64,000 nt of DNA from CAZMGD01 sp964565705 (GTDB taxonomy: Bacteria; Actinomycetota; Acidimicrobiia; Acidimicrobiales; Ilumatobacteraceae), in the NCBI GenBank assembly GCA_964565705.1, contig CAZMGD010000002.1, positions 1-64,000 of the forward strand. The letters run 5' to 3'. Shown one piece after another: positions 33,172-41,103 of the stretch. Below the pieces are notes generated by a model. That model was not told where the DNA came from. It did no database searches and was given only the letters and a program-made list of their open reading frames with translations. Both the position numbers and the translations under genes were made by a program. Within the stretch, counting starts at the first letter, position 1. The number at the start of each line of letters is the position of its first letter.

Positions 33172-33633
33172 ATGACGGACCTGTTCGACGAGGGGGCGGT
33201 CGCGTCGATCGCCGAGCGGATCGACGGGTGGCTCGCCGAGATGGCCTCGACCAACCCGGTGATCGCCGCCGTCGACCGTCACGACGGCGAGCCGATCCGC
33301 TGGTACGTGCGCATGCGCGGCGAGGCCAAGGACTACATCACCGTCTGGCTGACCCTCGGCCAGCGCACGTTGCAGTACGAGGCGTACGTGATCCCCGCCC
33401 CGGAGGAGCACCACGCCGAGCTCTACGAGAGCCTCCTGCGTCGCAACGAGCGCCTGGTCGGCTTGCACTTCGCGATCGGGGTCGAGGACGCGGTGTTCGT
33501 GCGCGGCGACCTCCCCCTGGCCGTGCTGACCGAGCCCGAGCTGGACCGGGTGCTCGGCACCACCTACGCCACCGTCGAGCAGAGCTTCACCTCGCTGCTG
33601 CACCTCGGCTTCGCGTCGCGCTTCGCCCGCTGA
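33172..33633 (+). CDS. YbjN-domain protein
   Basis: A 153-residue protein resembling the type III secretion chaperone-like YbjN family of actinobacteria (Rv0487-like, next to mshA). Features include RWYVRMRGEAKDYITVWLTLGQRTL, split over two strands, YEAYVIPAPEE, and LLRRNERLVGLHFAIG, typical of the alpha/beta core. No catalytic residues are evident; the family is thought to act in stress adaptation or protein-protein contacts. GGGGGTCGGGG precedes the ATG. Conserved linkage to mshA is the best clue to function. Confidence 0.85.
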   Translation: MTDLFDEGAVASIAERIDGWLAEMASTNPVIAAVDRHDGEPIRWYVRMRGEAKDYITVWLTLGQRTLQYEAYVIPAPEEHHAELYESLLRRNERLVGLHFAIGVEDAVFVRGDLPLAVLTEPELDRVLGTTYATVEQSFTSLLHLGFASRFAR

Positions 33634-33745
33634 GCCGCGCGTTTCCGGTGGACGCCCGCTGGCAGCCACACCCAGGGTGAGGTCGGCCGGTCGGTGTCGT
33701 CGGGGAAGCGGCGCCGGCCGTCCGGCCCCTCGTAGGCTCGCTGCC

Positions 33746-34534
33746 ATGAGCGCGCTGGGCACGGTGATCGTCGGTGGCGGGAACATGGGTGCCGCGCTGC
33801 TCGGCGGGCTGCTCGCGTCCGGCGTCGACCGGACCGAGATCGCAGTCGTCGAGGCGCTCGATGCGCGGCGCACCGAGCTGGCGAAGATGTTCGAGGGCGT
33901 CGCCGTCCTCGACGCCGTCCCCGGCTGTGAGGCCGCGGTGATCGCGGTCAAGCCGTACGACGTCGCCGGCGCCTGCCGCGACGCGGTCGCCGCCGGCGCC
34001 CGGCGAGTGCTGTCGATCGCGGCCGGGGTGCGGCTCGATGCCCTCCAGAAGGCGTGCGGGCCGGGTGTCGCCGTCGTGCGGTCGATGCCGAACACGCCGG
34101 CGCTGGTCGGCCAGGGCGCGTCCGCGATCGCCGCCGGGGCGGTGGCCACACCCGACGACGTGGCGTGGGCCGACCGCGTGCTCTCGTCGGTCGGCACCGT
34201 CGTCCAGGTGCCGGAATCGCAGCTCGACGCGGTGACCGGACTCGCCGGCAGCGGACCGGCCTACCTGTTCCTGGTCGCCGAAGCGTTGATGGACGCAGGC
34301 GTCGCCTCCGGGTTGCCTCGGCCCGTGAGCGAGCAGTTGGTGCGCCAGCTGCTGGTCGGTTCAGCAGCCTTGCTCGCCGAAGGGCGCTCGCCCGCGGACC
34401 TGCGGACGATGGTCACGTCGCCGGGCGGAACGACGGCAGCCGGCGTCGACGCGCTGGAACATGCGGCGGTGCGCGCCGCGTTCGCGGACGCCGTGTCCGC
34501 GGCCACCGCGCGCAGCCGTGAGCTCGGCTCGTAG
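33746..34534 (+). CDS. proC: Pyrroline-5-carboxylate reductase
   Basis: A 262-residue NAD(P)H-dependent enzyme making proline from pyrroline-5-carboxylate. Rossmann start GTVIVGGGNMGAALLGGLL, the P5C-reductase signature region VVRSMPNTPALVGQG, and the C-terminal dimer helix with GLAGSGPAYLF and VTSPGGTTAAGV. A TAGGCT -10 box (33733-33738) lies 7 nt before the ATG, so the message should be leaderless. It lies 112 nt after the YbjN gene and upstream of a candidate small RNA. Confidence 0.96.
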   Translation: MSALGTVIVGGGNMGAALLGGLLASGVDRTEIAVVEALDARRTELAKMFEGVAVLDAVPGCEAAVIAVKPYDVAGACRDAVAAGARRVLSIAAGVRLDALQKACGPGVAVVRSMPNTPALVGQGASAIAAGAVATPDDVAWADRVLSSVGTVVQVPESQLDAVTGLAGSGPAYLFLVAEALMDAGVASGLPRPVSEQLVRQLLVGSAALLAEGRSPADLRTMVTSPGGTTAAGVDALEHAAVRAAFADAVSAATARSRELGS

Positions 34535-34605
34535 CACGGGGGCGGCCCTGATCCGCGGATTTCTCGGCGTGACACTTTTCTCATCGCCGTGATTGTGGGT
34601 AAGGT

Positions 34606-34725
34606 ACATCACAGGTCACACCGACCGCCGGCCGAGTTCTGCTCGACCGGGAGTCGCGCCCGAAAGGGCTGCGCCGACAGGGGCTGGTGCCATCGGGGGG
34701 TTGGCACCAGCCCCCGTCGTTTTTT
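34606..34725 (+). ncRNA. Candidate small RNA with its own -10 box and strong terminator
   Basis: Between proC and the acyl-CoA dehydrogenase. A TAAGGT -10 box at 34600-34605 would start a transcript near 34612. It would contain a hairpin closed by a GNRA loop (GCCC-GAAA-GGGC inside a GTCG/CGAC outer stem, about 34652-34677) and end at a textbook intrinsic terminator. No start codon with a reading frame of any length lies inside. The downstream gene has its own promoter, so this is not needed as its leader. It could alternatively be the 3' untranslated region of proC. No Rfam family is recognised. Confidence 0.5.
34680..34725 (+). terminator. Strong intrinsic terminator
   Basis: A 13-bp perfect stem (34680-34692 with 34702-34714), 9-nt loop, then CGTCG and six T (34720-34725). 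It is the only classic rho-independent terminator with a T-run that I see in the window. Confidence 0.9.
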
Positions 34726-34778
34726 CCGAGGCGCTGACGCCAGAGAGTCGCTTCGCGCGTTCGGGATACGGTCCGTTC

Positions 34779-35996
34779 ATGGACTTCGCGATGTCTGCCC
34801 GTTGCCTCGAGTACCGCGAGCGGCTGTCGGCCTTCATGGACGAGCGGGTGTACCCCGCCGAGGCCGTCTTCGAACAACAACTCGCCGAATCCGGGAACCC
34901 GCACTTCCACGCCCCGGTCATGGAGGAGCTCAAGGCCGACGCCAAGGCGCGCGGGCTCTGGAACCTGTTCCACCCGCACGCCGCGTGGGGGCCCGGCCTC
35001 ACCAACGCCGAATACGCGCCGCTCGCCGAGATCATGGGCCGCAGCCCGATCGCCAGCGAGGCCTGCAACTGCTCGGCGCCCGACACGGGGAACATGGAGG
35101 TGCTGACGATGTTCGGCACGCCCGAGCAGCAGGACCTGTGGCTGCGACCACTGCTCGCCGGCGAGATCCGGTCCGCATTCGCGATGACCGAACCGGCCGT
35201 GGCGTCCAGCGACGCGACGAACATCGCCCTGCGCATCGCGCGCGACGGCGACCACTACGTGCTCAACGGCCGCAAGTGGTGGATCTCGGGCGCCTACCAC
35301 CCGAACGCACGGATCATGATCGTGATGGGCAAGACCGATCCGGACGCGTCGCCGCACCGCCAGCAGAGCCAGATCCTGGTGCCGATCGACACCCCGGGCG
35401 TGACGCTCGTGCGCAACCTGTCCGTGTTCGGCTACGTCGACCACGAGGGCCACGCCGAGATCACGTTCGACGACGTGCGCGTCCCCGCCGAGAACCTGAT
35501 CGCGTCCGAGGGCGACGGGTTCACCGTCGCCCAGGCGCGCCTCGGTCCAGGTCGCATCCACCACTGCATGCGGGCGATCGGTGCGGCCGAGCGGGCCCTC
35601 GACCTGATGTGCGGGCGGGCGCTCGATCGGGTGACGTTCGGCCGTCGGATCGCCGAGCGATCGAACATCCAGGACTGGATCGCCGAGGCCCGCATCGAAC
35701 TGGAGATGGTCCGGCTGCTGACGCTGAAGACGGCGTGGATGATGGACACGGTCGGCAACAAGGGGGCCCGGACAGAGATCGCGGCGATCAAGGTGGCCGC
35801 ACCGACCGCAGCGCTGCGCGTCCTCGACCGTGCGATCCAGGTGCACGGCGCCGGCGGCGTCGGGCCCGACGTCCCGCTGGCGCGCCTGTACGCGACCGTT
35901 CGCACGCTGCGCCTCGCCGACGGCCCCGACGAGGTGCACAAGATGACGATCGCTCGCGCCGAGCTGCGCAAGCACGATCCGTCCTTCCGGACGTGA
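34779..35996 (+). CDS. Acyl-CoA dehydrogenase family protein
   Basis: A 405-residue FAD-dependent dehydrogenase oxidising acyl-CoA to enoyl-CoA. FAMTEPAVASSDATN is the FAD-binding signature, HYVLNGRKWWISG the middle beta-domain, and RLGPGRIHHCMR and QVHGAGGVGPDVPLARLYATVR belong to the C-terminal helical bundle. The early segment FHPHAAWGPGLTNAEYAPLAE is characteristic of the long-chain/branched ACAD10/11-like group. A TACGGT -10 box (34767-34772) lies 6 nt before the ATG. Monocistronic; chain-length specificity unknown. Confidence 0.93.
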   Translation: MDFAMSARCLEYRERLSAFMDERVYPAEAVFEQQLAESGNPHFHAPVMEELKADAKARGLWNLFHPHAAWGPGLTNAEYAPLAEIMGRSPIASEACNCSAPDTGNMEVLTMFGTPEQQDLWLRPLLAGEIRSAFAMTEPAVASSDATNIALRIARDGDHYVLNGRKWWISGAYHPNARIMIVMGKTDPDASPHRQQSQILVPIDTPGVTLVRNLSVFGYVDHEGHAEITFDDVRVPAENLIASEGDGFTVAQARLGPGRIHHCMRAIGAAERALDLMCGRALDRVTFGRRIAERSNIQDWIAEARIELEMVRLLTLKTAWMMDTVGNKGARTEIAAIKVAAPTAALRVLDRAIQVHGAGGVGPDVPLARLYATVRTLRLADGPDEVHKMTIARAELRKHDPSFRT

Positions 35997-36033
35997 TGCC
36001 GACGGTGCGCGTCGAAGTTCTTCCCCGCGCACG

Positions 36034-36062
36034 TTGACGTCGGCCAGCGACGCCGGTACGTT
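36034..36062 (+). promoter_or_regulatory. Housekeeping promoter of the Tad operon
   Basis: TTGACG (36034-36039) and TACGTT (36057-36062) are separated by exactly 17 nt, predicting transcription from about 36069 and a leader of about 73 nt before the tadZ-like GTG. It is the clearest canonical -35/-10 pair in the window. Confidence 0.75.
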
Positions 36063-36141
36063 CGCCCGCACTTCCCCATCGCCGCTGCGTGCGGCCCCGC
36101 GATCGCGGCGTGTGCCGCGAGCTGTGTAGGGGAGGCCCTCT

Positions 36142-36819
36142 GTGATCGTGACCTGCTGGTCGGTCAAAGGTGGTTCGGGTACGTCCGTCGTCGCCGCCGC
36201 GCTCGCCGTGTGTCTGGCCGAGTCGACGCCGGTGCTGGCCGTCGATCTGGCCGGCGATCTGCCGTCGGTGCTCGGCTCGTCACCAGGAGACGGTCCGGGT
36301 GTCGTCGACTGGCTGCACGCCAGCGGCGGCGTCGGCGGTGCTGCGCTGGAGGCCTTGGCGACGGAGGCCGCGCCGGGGTTGCGGGTGGTCCACCGTGGCC
36401 GCGGCGACGTCGCTCCGAGTGCTCGGTGGGAGGCCCTGGCCACGGCCCTGGCCGCTGTGTCCAGCCCGGTCGTGATCGACGCCGGCACCGCCCCACCGCA
36501 CCCTGCCGTCGCCGCGGCGAGCACCGAGTCGCTGTTGGTGCTGCGCCCGTGCTTCCTCGGGTTGCGGAGGGCATCGCTGTGCACGAGCGCCCCCACCGGC
36601 GTGGTGCTCGTCGCCGAACCCGGTCGATCTCTCGGACGCGCCGATGTGGAGCGCGTCACCAGCGTGCGCGTGCTCGGTGAGGTGCCGCTCGATCCGGCGA
36701 TCGCGCGCGCCGTCGACTGCGGCATCCTCAGCGCTCGCGTGCCCGGATCGTTGCGCCGGGCCATCGCCGGCGTGCAGCGCTCCCTCGACCCGGCAACGTT
36801 CAGCGGGCTTCCGGCATGA
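36142..36819 (+). CDS. tadZ: TadZ/CpaE-like ParA-family protein with altered Walker A
   Basis: A 225-residue MinD/ParA-like protein, first gene of the Tad pilus operon. The N-terminus reads TCWSVKGGSGTSVVAAALA: the signature Lys of the deviant Walker A (KGG) is kept, but the second Lys before Thr/Ser is replaced by Thr. VLAVDLAGDLPSVLG follows as A'-motif, and PVVIDAGTA stands in for Walker B. TadZ proteins localise the secretion machine at the pole; several have weakened ATPases. GGGAGG lies 7 nt before the GTG. The tadA ATG overlaps its stop (ATGA). Confidence 0.8.
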   Translation: MIVTCWSVKGGSGTSVVAAALAVCLAESTPVLAVDLAGDLPSVLGSSPGDGPGVVDWLHASGGVGGAALEALATEAAPGLRVVHRGRGDVAPSARWEALATALAAVSSPVVIDAGTAPPHPAVAAASTESLLVLRPCFLGLRRASLCTSAPTGVVLVAEPGRSLGRADVERVTSVRVLGEVPLDPAIARAVDCGILSARVPGSLRRAIAGVQRSLDPATFSGLPA

Positions 36820-37979
36820 ACGGGCTCGGGGCTCCCGGCGGGATGGTCGATGCGGGCGTCGATCTCGGACGCGCCCGTCGACGCATCGCCGACCGTCTCC
36901 GCGCCGACGTCGACGCCGATCTCGATGCCGTCGTCGAGCGGGCGCTGCGCGACGAGCTGCCCTTGCTGGACGATGCCGTGCACCGCTGGGCGGTCGAGCG
37001 GCTGCGCGCCGACATCACCGGGCTCGGCCCGCTCGACGCGCTGCTCGCCGAGCCGGGCATCACGGAGGTGATGGTCAACGGCGGCTCGCAGGTCTGGGCC
37101 GAACGAGATGGCAGGCTCGAGCGGCGCGGTGAGCTCGCCGCGGGCGAGATCGACGCGATCATCGAGCGGATCCTGCGGCCGCTCGGTCGGCGCCTCGACC
37201 GGGTCTCGCCGATCGTCGATGCACGCTTGCCGGACGGTTCGCGCGTGTGCGCAGCCGTGCCGCCGATCACCCCCGACGGACCATGTCTGTCGATCCGGAG
37301 GTTCAGTGCCCGGCGACTCACGCTCGACGCGTTCGCCTCGCCCGAGGTCGAGACGCTGCTCGCCCAGGCCATCGACGAGCGCTGCAACATCCTCGTGTCC
37401 GGTGCGACGTCGTCGGGAAAGACGACCTTGTTGAACGCGTTGCTCGAGCGCCTCGCCGCAGGCGAGCGGGTGGTCACGATCGAGGACACCACGGAGTTGC
37501 AGCTCGCCAACCCGAACACGGTGCGGCTGGAAGCGAGGGATGCGACCGCCGACGGCTTGGGCGGCCTCTCGCTTGCTGATCTGCTTCGGGCTGCACTCCG
37601 ACTCCGGCCCGACCGGTTGGTCGTCGGCGAGGTGCGCGGCGGCGAGGCGGTGACGCTGCTCGCGGCGATGAGCACGGGCCACGACGGATCGCTGGCGACG
37701 GTGCACGCCAACGGTCCGCTCGACGCGCTGCGCCGGCTGGAGTCGATGGTGCTGCAGGGCACTCCGACGTGGCCGCTGAGCGCCGTGCGCGACCTGCTCC
37801 ACGCCAGCATCGATGTGGTCGTGCACGTCGTGCGCGGCGACGATGGCGCCCGCCGGATCGGCGAGATCGCCGAGGTCAGCGCCGACGCCAGCGTGCATGC
37901 CGAACGGGTCCGCCCGCTGGCGGCCGACGGTCTGCTGTGCGGGCGCCTGCAGCGCACCCGTCGGGGTGATCGGTCGTGA
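36816..37979 (+). CDS. tadA: TadA/CpaF secretion ATPase
   Basis: A 387-residue hexameric traffic ATPase of the GspE/VirB11 class that drives assembly of Flp pili. Walker A GATSSGKTTLLNALL at about 196, preceded by CLSIRRFSARRLTLD and the conserved ITEVMVNGG near residue 85; later EDTTELQL (Asp box), LRLRPDRLVVGEVRGGE (Walker B and His box) and TGHDGSLATVHANG. It overlaps both neighbours by 4 nt, so the operon is translated as a chain. All catalytic elements are intact. Confidence 0.95.
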   Translation: MNGLGAPGGMVDAGVDLGRARRRIADRLRADVDADLDAVVERALRDELPLLDDAVHRWAVERLRADITGLGPLDALLAEPGITEVMVNGGSQVWAERDGRLERRGELAAGEIDAIIERILRPLGRRLDRVSPIVDARLPDGSRVCAAVPPITPDGPCLSIRRFSARRLTLDAFASPEVETLLAQAIDERCNILVSGATSSGKTTLLNALLERLAAGERVVTIEDTTELQLANPNTVRLEARDATADGLGGLSLADLLRAALRLRPDRLVVGEVRGGEAVTLLAAMSTGHDGSLATVHANGPLDALRRLESMVLQGTPTWPLSAVRDLLHASIDVVVHVVRGDDGARRIGEIAEVSADASVHAERVRPLAADGLLCGRLQRTRRGDRS

Positions 37980-38680
37980 TCGTCGGCGCGGTCGCGGGCG
38001 GGGCGGTGGCGGCCTGGCTCCTCATGATCGGGCGGGCCCGGCGCGATCGTCGCACCGTCATCGAGCGCTTGGTGAATGCCCCCGATGACGGCGCCGACGG
38101 TGCCGCGGCGGAGGTGCCCGGCCGCCACCGTCGCCCGCCGCGCCGGCGGTCGCCCGCTGCACGTGCCGGCGCAGGCCTCGCCGAGGCCTGCGACGCGATC
38201 GCACGCGATCTCCGCAGCGGCCGATCGCTGACGGTGGCGGTGCTCGCCGTCGCCGAGCAGGCCCACCAGCCATACCTCGCCGAGATCGCTGCCGCGGTGC
38301 GCGCCGGGCAACCGCTCTCGGTCGCCATCGATGCGGCCGCGGCCGGCCACTCCGACGCCGACGTGGCGTTGGTGTCCCAGGTGCTTGCCGTCGCCGCCGA
38401 GCACGGTGGGTCGCCGGCGGAGGCCGTCGACCGCGCCGCGGCCACGCTGCGCGAACGCTCGGCGTTGCACGCCGAACGGGTGGCGCAGGCGGCATCCGCA
38501 CGCCTGTCGACACGGGTGATGACGGTGCTGCCGGTCGGCTTCACCGCGGTGGTGGCAACGACCGACCCCGCCGTCCGGGAGGTGTTGTTCGCCACTCCCA
38601 TCGGGTGGACCTGCCTGGCCCTCGGCCTCGCCCTGAACCTCGCGGGTCGGGCATGGGCGAAGCGAGCGTTGGCCGCATGA
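37976..38680 (+). CDS. tadB: TadB-like T2SSF inner-membrane protein
   Basis: A 234-residue GspF/TadB-type platform protein. One N-terminal membrane helix (VGAVAGGAVAAWLLMIG), a cytoplasmic helical domain (EACDAIARDLRSGRSL, VLAVAEQAHQPYLAEIAAAVRAG) and C-terminal hydrophobic segments (VMTVLPVGFTAVVAT, CLALGLALNLAGR). It partners with TadC to anchor the TadA ATPase. GTG start overlaps tadA; its stop overlaps the tadC ATG. Confidence 0.9.
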   Translation: MIVGAVAGGAVAAWLLMIGRARRDRRTVIERLVNAPDDGADGAAAEVPGRHRRPPRRRSPAARAGAGLAEACDAIARDLRSGRSLTVAVLAVAEQAHQPYLAEIAAAVRAGQPLSVAIDAAAAGHSDADVALVSQVLAVAAEHGGSPAEAVDRAAATLRERSALHAERVAQAASARLSTRVMTVLPVGFTAVVATTDPAVREVLFATPIGWTCLALGLALNLAGRAWAKRALAA

Positions 38681-39213
38681 TCGCGCTGTTCCTCGCGGTC
38701 GTGCTCGCATCGGTGCTCGCGTTGCGCGGCCGCGCCGCCCGGCGGGCACGCCACGCCGTTGCAGCTCGCGCTGCTGCGCTGCCCGAGCTGCTCGAGATGC
38801 TCGTCGCGCTCGTCCGTGCGGGGTGCACCCCGGCCGACGCCGTGCGCCGCGCCAGCGCCCGAGCCCCGAGCGCGCTCCGCGAGGTGCTGGAACGCGTCGT
38901 CGCCCGCGTGGAGCGCGGGCAGCGCTTCGCCGACGCGGTCAGCGAGCTGTCGGATCTCGTACCGGCCGCTCGGGCAGCGGTCGATCTGCTGGCCACCGCC
39001 GATCGCTACGGGCTGGCCCTGGCACCGGTGCTCGACCGCCTCGCCGACGAGGCCCGTGCGCAGCGGCGCCGGCTCGGCGAGGCACGCGCCCGCGAACTCC
39101 CGGTGCGTCTCGCCTTCCCCCTCGTGTGCTGCACCCTGCCGTCGTTCGCGTTGCTGACCGTCGTGCCCGTCGTGGTCGCGTCGGTTGGTTCGCTGCGCTC
39201 GCTCGGTGGCTGA
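38677..39213 (+). CDS. tadC: TadC-like T2SSF inner-membrane protein
   Basis: A 178-residue second platform protein: N-terminal helix MIALFLAVVLASVLAL, the T2SSF domain (LPELLEMLVALVRAGCTPADAVRRA, split over two helices) and a C-terminal helix (LAFPLVCCTLPSFALLTVVP). The ATG at 38677 overlaps the tadB stop (ATGA); a longer in-frame start at 38653 would lie within tadB. Together with tadB it gives the two-gene platform usual for actinobacterial Tad loci. Confidence 0.88.
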   Translation: MIALFLAVVLASVLALRGRAARRARHAVAARAAALPELLEMLVALVRAGCTPADAVRRASARAPSALREVLERVVARVERGQRFADAVSELSDLVPAARAAVDLLATADRYGLALAPVLDRLADEARAQRRRLGEARARELPVRLAFPLVCCTLPSFALLTVVPVVVASVGSLRSLGG

Positions 39214-39275
39214 TCTCGGCGTCCAGCCCCCTCGCCCCCGTGCCGTTCCACCTCCTCGAGAAGCGAGGTCGTTCC

Positions 39276-39500
39276 ATGCTCCGACTGTTCGTCAAGCTCC
39301 AGGTGTGGCTCGCCCTGCGTGTCGCGCCGCCCGTCGATCGCGAGCGAGGGCAGGCCACCACCGAGTACGCGCTCGTGATCCTCGGCGCGGCGATGGTGGC
39401 GCTGCTCGTCGTCGCCTGGGCCACCGCCGGCGGAGGTGCCGGCAAGATCGGCCAGCTGTTCGACCGTGTGCTCGACTCGGTGATCGGCAAGGTGACCTGA
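39276..39500 (+). CDS. Flp/DUF4244-type pilin-like protein
   Basis: A 74-residue small pilin. A basic N-terminus (DRERGQATTEYALVILG) precedes a hydrophobic helix AAMVALLVVAWATAGG. The Gly-Gln junction followed by ATTEY, with Glu at +5, matches the prepilin cleavage pattern, so mature pilin would begin at Gln or Ala after the Gly. The family (DUF4244-like) replaces classical Flp in many actinobacterial Tad loci. GAGG lies 8 nt upstream of the ATG. It should form the pilus fibre; a dedicated prepilin peptidase is not in this window. Confidence 0.88.
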   Translation: MLRLFVKLQVWLALRVAPPVDRERGQATTEYALVILGAAMVALLVVAWATAGGGAGKIGQLFDRVLDSVIGKVT

Positions 39501-39857
39501 ATGCGTGGCCGTGGCGATCGCGGGCAGGCAGCAGTCGAGGTCGCGCTGGCGCTGCCGGTCGTCGTGCTGTTCGCGATCGTCGCGGTCCAGATCGGCGTGC
39601 TGGGGATCCGTCAGCTCGCGCTCGGCAACGCGGCTCGAGCCGGCGCCCGGGCCGCGTCGGTCGCCGCCGACCCGGTGGCCGCCGGCACGGCCGCGGCGAT
39701 GGAGGCGACGTCGTTGCGGCCGCTCCAGGTCGCGGTCGAGATCGCGGACGCCACGGTGCGGGTCGTCGTGCACCACACCGCCCACCTCGGCATCGGGCCG
39801 GTCAGCCGGGATGTCGAGCTGTCCGCCAGCGTCACGATGGCCGTCGAGCCGCCATGA
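39501..39857 (+). CDS. tadE: TadE-like pseudopilin
   Basis: A 118-residue TadE-family protein. GDRGQAAVEVALALPVVVLFAIVAVQ is the usual prepilin-like start: cleavage after Gly, Glu at +5, hydrophobic helix. A soluble domain with AARAGARAASVAAD and a C-terminal strand region follows. TadE and TadF are minor pilins made with Flp. The ATG directly follows the pilin stop. No TadF or TadG follows; the next gene is unrelated. Confidence 0.9.
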   Translation: MRGRGDRGQAAVEVALALPVVVLFAIVAVQIGVLGIRQLALGNAARAGARAASVAADPVAAGTAAAMEATSLRPLQVAVEIADATVRVVVHHTAHLGIGPVSRDVELSASVTMAVEPP

Positions 39858-39886
39858 CCCTGCGGGGCTCCGCTACCGTCGGCTCG

Positions 39887-40747
39887 ATGGACGAGCCGTT
39901 GCGCTTGGCCGTGACAACGGCGCTCGGCGCGACGGTCATCGGTGCGGCGCGGGTGCACGGTGGGGATGTCGCCGCGTCGTGGCGAGTCGACCTCGTCGAC
40001 GGCCGGCGGGTCTTCGCCAAGACGCACCCGGAGGCACCGCCGAAGTTCTTCTCCACCGAGGCGGCCGGGCTGCGGTGGTTGCGCGAACCCGGGCAGCTGC
40101 CCGTGCCGGAGGTCCTCGCTGTCTCCGACGATCCGCCCAACTTCCTCGTCCTCGAGTGGATCGACCTCGGCCGCAAGCAACCGCGGACCGAGGAGCTGTT
40201 CGGCCGCGGCCTCGCAGCACTGCACGCTGCCGGTTCCCCATCGTTCGGCAGGGAGGATCGGCGCACGACGGGGAGTCGCGCGCTCCCCAACGAGCCGTGC
40301 ACGACGTGGGCCGAGTTCTACGCGACCCAGCGGTTGCTGCCGCTCGCCCGCCTCGCCGCAGACAGCGCGGCGATCGCCCCGTCGGCGATCGAGGGTCTGC
40401 AGCGGCTCGCCTCCCGGCTCGAACAGTTCGAAGGCAGCGACGAGCCGCCGGCTCGCCTCCACGGTGACCTGTGGTCGGGCAATCGGGTGGTCGATCGCGA
40501 GGGTCGAAGCTGGCTGATCGATCCGGCCGCGCACGGCGGCCATCGCGAGTTCGACCTGGCGATGATGCGCCTGTTCGGTGGCTTCGGTGCCGACGCGTTC
40601 GCCGCCTACGCCGAGGTGTCGCCGCTCGCCGGAGGCTGGGTCGACCGTGTCGCCCTGCACCAGATCGCACCCCTGGTCGTGCACGCGATCAAGTTCGGTG
40701 GTGGCTACGCGGGCGCTGCGGAGCGGGCCATCGGCCAGTACGCCTGA
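39887..40747 (+). CDS. Fructosamine kinase family protein
   Basis: A 286-residue kinase-fold protein of the fructosamine-3-kinase/ketosamine-3-kinase family, which phosphorylates glycated amines so that they decompose (protein deglycation). Typical parts: VFAKTHPEAPPKFFSTEAAGL with the ATP-binding Lys, FLVLEWIDLG hinge, RLHGDLWSGNR as the HGDxxxxN catalytic loop, and LIDPAAHGGHREFDLAM as the DPA metal site. A TACCGT -10 box (39874-39879) lies 7 nt before the ATG at 39887; an earlier ATG at 39854 overlaps the tadE stop. Substrate assumed from family. Confidence 0.9.
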   Translation: MDEPLRLAVTTALGATVIGAARVHGGDVAASWRVDLVDGRRVFAKTHPEAPPKFFSTEAAGLRWLREPGQLPVPEVLAVSDDPPNFLVLEWIDLGRKQPRTEELFGRGLAALHAAGSPSFGREDRRTTGSRALPNEPCTTWAEFYATQRLLPLARLAADSAAIAPSAIEGLQRLASRLEQFEGSDEPPARLHGDLWSGNRVVDREGRSWLIDPAAHGGHREFDLAMMRLFGGFGADAFAAYAEVSPLAGGWVDRVALHQIAPLVVHAIKFGGGYAGAAERAIGQYA

Positions 40748-40770
40748 CCCGCCGGTAGGTTTGCGCGTTC

Positions 40771-41103
40771 GTGGATCTCCACCTGCGCACCGACAGCACC
40801 GGCGCCGTGCCCGTGCTGCTGATCGACGGCGACGTCGACCTGGCGACGCTGCCGCGCCTGCGCAACGCGCTCGCCCGCCTCGTGGTGGATCGCTCTGGCC
40901 AGCTCGTGGTTGCTGACCTCAGCGCGGTCACGTCGCTCGACGACTGCGGGCTCGGCGTGCTCATGGGCGCTGCCGCCCATGCCCGTGGCACCGGTGGCGA
41001 CCTCGCGCTGGTGTGCCGCCCGGGCCGGTTGCGCGAGCGGCTGTCGTTGAGCGGCCTGGATCGAGCGATGACCGTGGCCGACGCGCTCCACGCTGTCGCC
41101 TGA
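40771..41103 (+). CDS. STAS-domain protein without a phosphorylatable Ser
   Basis: A 110-residue SpoIIAA/anti-sigma-antagonist-like STAS domain (VLLIDGDVDLATLPRLRNAL, LVVADLSAVTSLDDCGLGVLMGA). In regulated members the segment reads D-S-S-G-L, where the second Ser is phosphorylated by an anti-sigma kinase; here it is D-D-C-G-L, so that switch is absent and the Asp may mimic a charged state. A TAGGTT -10 box (40756-40761) lies 9 nt before the GTG. No partner kinase or sigma factor is adjacent. Confidence 0.85.
   Translation: MDLHLRTDSTGAVPVLLIDGDVDLATLPRLRNALARLVVDRSGQLVVADLSAVTSLDDCGLGVLMGAAAHARGTGGDLALVCRPGRLRERLSLSGLDRAMTVADALHAVA

Noticed and set aside
34606..34679. Possible riboswitch controlling the acyl-CoA dehydrogenase
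   Set aside because: The dehydrogenase has its own -10 box after the terminator, and no known aptamer core (SAM, cobalamin, glycine, c-di-GMP or ZTP) is recognisable.
36142..36819. ParA chromosome-partition ATPase
   Set aside because: It lacks the full deviant Walker A and ParB partner and is coupled to tadA, so a TadZ/CpaE-like role fits better.
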